From Hirudo medicinalis (lineage: Eukaryota > Annelida > Clitellata > Hirudinida > Hirudinidae): a DNA stretch of 10,660 nucleotides. A program made the translations under genes and the position numbers. Location of the stretch: NCBI GenBank assembly GCA_011800805.1, contig MPNW01001123.1, positions 19,395 through 30,054 on the forward strand. Reading direction: 5' to 3'. Shown here in pieces: positions 8,047 to 10,660 of the stretch. Under the pieces are notes generated by a model. It searched no databases. It was not told the DNA's origin and saw only the letters and a program-made list of their open reading frames with translations. Each line of letters begins with the position of its first letter. Positions within the stretch are counted from its first letter, which is position 1.

Positions 8047-8437
8047 GATATCGGCGAGAGGTCAAGTAATAAAAACACATGCAAGGTATTTTGATTAATT
8101 TGCGCCGGTTATGCTTAATAAGTCGAACAGTTTATATATTAAGTAATTATTTTTAACAAATAAATATCACATGCTTGGAACTGTTTTTGATAAATTAAAT
8201 TTAGAAAAATAAATAAAATAACATTTGTATTATAATAGCTATAATTAAATTACAACCATACAGTAACTAATTAGAAATTGCAAACACTAAAATGTGATTT
8301 AAAGCCTAATAAATATCAACGTAACAATATTTCATCTTTCAAAAAGGTCAATGTTAGAATTAGGTAAACAAAATCGAAAGCCGGTCTTGTAATTTTATTT
8401 TCGATTTGGGCAAATTTAAATTTGTAGATCTTTAGTA
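8047..8437. promoter_or_regulatory. Bidirectional promoter/5' UTR region of C22orf39 homologue and SUPV3L1
   Basis: These 391 bases separate two divergent start codons, so both promoters must overlap here unless distant non-coding first exons exist. The stretch is AT-rich with no convincing TATA box for either gene. It contains the 9-base inverted pair AAATCGAAA (8371-8379) and TTTCGATTT (8399-8407), and isolated CCGGTT/GCCGGT sites. Confidence 0.6.
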
Positions 8438-8735
8438 ATGTTTAAAGTGAATGTGGCGTCAAAACTGGATTTGTCAGTCATTTTTTCGAATTCTTTAAAA
8501 TTGTGTCTGAGAAGGAGCTTGCCATGTGCTAATCGGAGACCAATAAGTTGCGATAGTTTTGGGAGACTGCGTGTTGTGCAAAATAGAAATCAGTCGGATT
8601 GTCCTTCACTGTTAAGGAACCTTGTCCGTTCTTCACATGCATCCGTGAGACCTCAGTCTAATTCCGGTGATGTTGGCACGGACAAAGACGGTGAAGTTGT
8701 CGATGAAATTTACTTTGACAAACCCATTCCTAAAG
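8438..8735 (+). CDS. SUPV3L1: SUPV3L1 coding exon 1
   Basis: Ninety-nine codons plus one base, donor AAAG|GTGTTT. It carries the putative mitochondrial targeting end and a poorly conserved Ser-rich region ending DKPIPK. The open frame continues seven codons into the intron, which should not be counted. Confidence 0.9.
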
Positions 8736-10660
8736 GTGTTTTGTACTTCACAAGTTGATTATTTAACACAATGTTAATTATTGAAGTAATCTTACAGTAT
8801 ATATATATATACATTATCAGTATATATATATATATATACAATATCAGTATATATATATATATACAATATCAGTATATATATACATATATTTATATGCAAT
8901 TTTCTTTCAATCAACATGGAAATTTATTAATTCGAATTTACAAATTTTTGCCTTTTGCAGATAAACTGAATACACTACTAAAAGAATTTGCTGCCAGACC
9001 AATATTGCATCAACTAGAAGAAGAATATGGCATATCTTGTTAGTTTCTTTGTATTCTCCGAAATATTGGAAACTTTGCCATTGAGTAACAGTGTCATAAC
9101 AGCTTATCATCATAATTAATTATTCAATTAATTCAATTGCTCAATTAATATCACTATTGTTAATAATCTAATGTAAAAGAGACTCTTGCTAGTGGCTGGG
9201 ATTTTAATTCCCAATGGAGCCGCACCAAAGTGAAAGCCTTAACCGCTCGGCTACCGACGCCCAGGTAAACGGAGATCGGCAGACGAGGTAGTCGCTCTTT
9301 CTGCTCTGGTGCACCTAGTGGTAACATTCCAAACTGGAACTGAAACTGGAGATGAAATGTGAAGTTGTGTGATCGATGACCAAGTGTCGTCGAAGATTCA
9401 TAATGTATAATAATAACAATCATAATAATAATATAGGCATGTCAATAATGATTAGTATTAGGTTATATTTACAACATGTGACAAAAAACATTGTGCATGA
9501 AAAAAGTAATTCATTAAAAGCAAATAAAAAGTAAAATAAATTAATTCTCTGCCAGTGCATATGTCCAGGAAGGCCATGGCAGGGTTCAAAAATTGGTGCT
9601 TGGGGGCCAAGGACTTGCCTCGAGACATTCACATCGTCATCTGGGACATCCTACAGGAATCAGGTCAGAATCCAAAATGTTATGAAATTCTGTTTAATAG
9701 CAACTTTTTTTTAAAAATCGAATTTACAAAACATTTTATTGTTTGCACCTGCTGCATTCTGAAATACGAGATACCTCTACAAAGAATTCCCAATAAATGA
9801 ATGAATGAATGAATAAATATTTGATCAAATAAATGTGTTTTTAAGTATTCGCTAAACAAGCATACGAGCATTCTCAATAAATTTATAACCACAATTTATA
9901 ATAAAATTATTTCTTATGATTTAATTAGATAAAATTCTTGCTTTCCTTCAGCACACATGGACGACTTGTTCCCGTTCTATCTGAAGCACACGAGGACGAT
10001 GTTTCCAGAGCTGGAATGCATGGAGGACCTCAGAAAGATCAGCAACCTCACCCAACCCACGACATGGTTCGTGAATATTCGTGTGTCGATTTAAGTTAAT
10101 TCGTTGTCGTCGTAATTGTCGTGAGATCGGTAAAACCGTTTTGTCTCGACGGTCGTAAAATCTTTCGGCATCGCCCATTGATTGTTACTTTTTATCGTAA
10201 GCATCAGAAACACGACAGTTTGAACACCGTCGGCTTGCAATTGCCTGCGGAGGATTGCATTCCACGAGGCTCCGAAAGCCGCAGTCGTTACGTGTCATGT
10301 TCGAAACCCAGCCAGTGCCGCCACAAAGCACCCCTGGCGTGCAGTGCTATATAAATGGTCTGAGCATCCTTGATGCTTGAGCTTGTGGTGCTGTGTGAAT
10401 ATACATTTTTAGTAGTACTATAAGTATTTACAATCTTTGGAAAGCAACACAACACCTAATTACGATAATAATTAATTAGTTGTCAAGATGCTTAAAAATA
10501 TCAACATTTGCGAATTATTCTTTTCCAATTCCTCCCGGCAGGTATCCCGACGCTCGTAGCAAGCAGAGGAAAGTGATCTACCATGCAGGTCCGACAAACA
10601 GTGGCAAGACCTACCATGCCCTTCAGAGGTTCCTCGGTGCAAAGTCTGGCGTCTACTGCG
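8438..10660 (+). CDS. SUPV3L1: SUPV3L1 (SUV3) mitochondrial ATP-dependent RNA helicase, 5' part, 5 exons seen
   Basis: Plus-strand exons are 8438-8735, 8961-9038, 9556-9663, 9952-10066 and 10542-10660 (continuing beyond the window). They join in frame to 239 residues. The first ~40 residues are Arg/Ser/Leu-rich ([14 protein letters not shown]), as in a mitochondrial presequence. Residues ~100-200 match the SUV3 N-terminal domain ([32 protein letters not shown]), and residues 201-239 open the helicase core with YPDAR, then Walker A GPTNSGKT at 216-223 and AKSGVYC. In the family this DExH helicase works with polynucleotide phosphorylase (PNPT1) in mitochondrial RNA decay. More than two thirds of the protein is missing beyond the window edge. 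The start has G at -3, and no upstream in-frame start is needed. Confidence 0.95.
8795..8896. repeat. (TA)n minisatellite, SUPV3L1 intron 1
   Basis: Four units begin CAGTATATATAT, at 8795, 8818, 8845 and 8870, with spacing of 23-27 bases and links of ACAATAT. The whole is a string of TA runs able to form cruciforms. Confidence 0.9.
8961..9038 (+). CDS. SUPV3L1: SUPV3L1 coding exon 2
   Basis: Acceptor TTTTGCAG|AT and donor CTT|GTTAGT. It encodes [14 protein letters not shown] and EEEYGIS, matching the helical N-terminal domain of SUV3 proteins. Confidence 0.9.
9190..9262 (-). mobile_element. tRNA-Leu/Ser-like fragment, SUPV3L1 intron 2
   Basis: On the minus strand it reads GTAGCCGAGCGGTTAAGGC, a good D-arm/A-box match of Leu or Ser tRNA type, then GGGAATTAAAATCCCAG where the T arm should be. 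The T-arm stem is kept but the TTCGA loop is lost, so it is a tRNA pseudogene or the head of another SINE family, not a working tRNA. Confidence 0.55.
9556..9663 (+). CDS. SUPV3L1: SUPV3L1 coding exon 3
   Basis: Acceptor CTGCCAG|TG and donor TCAG|GTCAGA. It encodes [18 protein letters not shown] and then IHIVIWDI, a conserved SUV3 segment. Confidence 0.93.
9796..9814. repeat. (ATGA)n microsatellite
   Basis: Short run of tetranucleotide units, AATGAATGAATGAATGAA, in SUPV3L1 intron 3. Confidence 0.85.
9952..10066 (+). CDS. SUPV3L1: SUPV3L1 coding exon 4
   Basis: Acceptor CCTTCAG|CA and donor ACATG|GTTCGT. It encodes [20 protein letters not shown] and [15 protein letters not shown], closely like the family block just before the helicase core. 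Confidence 0.95.
10228..10360 (+). mobile_element. tRNA-derived SINE, copy 3, SUPV3L1 intron 4
   Basis: Plus-strand copy with a diverged A-box region (TTGCCTGCGGAGGATTGCAT), B-box-like ATGTTCGAAACCC (about 10297-10309), the GTGCCGCCACAAAGC linker and tail ending GTGCTATATAAATG. It is more diverged than copies 1 and 2, mainly at CpG sites. Confidence 0.8.
10542..10660 (+). CDS. SUPV3L1: SUPV3L1 coding exon 5 (runs off window)
   Basis: Acceptor CCGGCAG|G completes the Trp codon, then [16 protein letters not shown] and Walker A GPTNSGKT. The frame is open to the last base of the window, so the exon end is not seen. Confidence 0.95.

Noticed and set aside
8771..9043. Plus frame joining the TA repeat to SUPV3L1 exon 2
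   Set aside because: Read-through of intron 1; only 8961-9038 is coding and it has proper splice sites.
7635..9098. Shared AACAGTGTCATA at about 7635 and 9088
   Set aside because: Only 12-14 bases match, with no extended similarity; likely chance in AT-rich introns.

Overview
The window is nuclear DNA of an animal. It holds three spliced genes with GT-AG introns of about 80 to 520 bases, an AT-rich background with many TTAATTAA-type runs, long trinucleotide microsatellites and tRNA-derived SINE copies. Exon order and intron phases could be followed through all three genes. The species cannot be fixed from the sequence: an invertebrate or an early-branching chordate fits, but that is inference.

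Layout. Positions 1-3380 carry no gene I can name. They hold (CAT)n, (TTA)n and (CAA)n microsatellites, including a pure run of 51 CAA units, two minus-strand SINE copies, an orphan open segment (268-417) and a GC- and CpG-rich block (about 2955-3420). The minus strand from 5899 down to 3600 encodes a complete seven-exon FKBP3 (FKBP25) homologue of 225 residues. The minus strand from 8046 down to 6943 encodes a complete four-exon homologue of C22orf39/PANTS (UPF0545 family) of 141 residues, with a twin CX9C core and an unexpected CVIS C-terminus. The plus strand from 8438 to the window end holds the first five coding exons (239 residues) of SUPV3L1, the mitochondrial SUV3 RNA helicase. It is cut by the window edge just after its Walker A motif.

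PANTS and SUPV3L1 are head-to-head with 391 bases between their start codons, so they probably share a bidirectional promoter. FKBP3 lies downstream of PANTS on the same strand, about 1 kb away. No shared pathway is evident: FKBP3 is a nuclear prolyl isomerase that binds nucleic acids, SUPV3L1 acts in mitochondrial RNA turnover, and PANTS belongs to a small cysteine-motif family. I see no bacterial-type system, CRISPR array or virus. The most interesting items are the PANTS CaaX-like tail, the SINE family with a conserved tail hairpin, the unexplained CpG-rich block and several unusual compound satellites inside introns.
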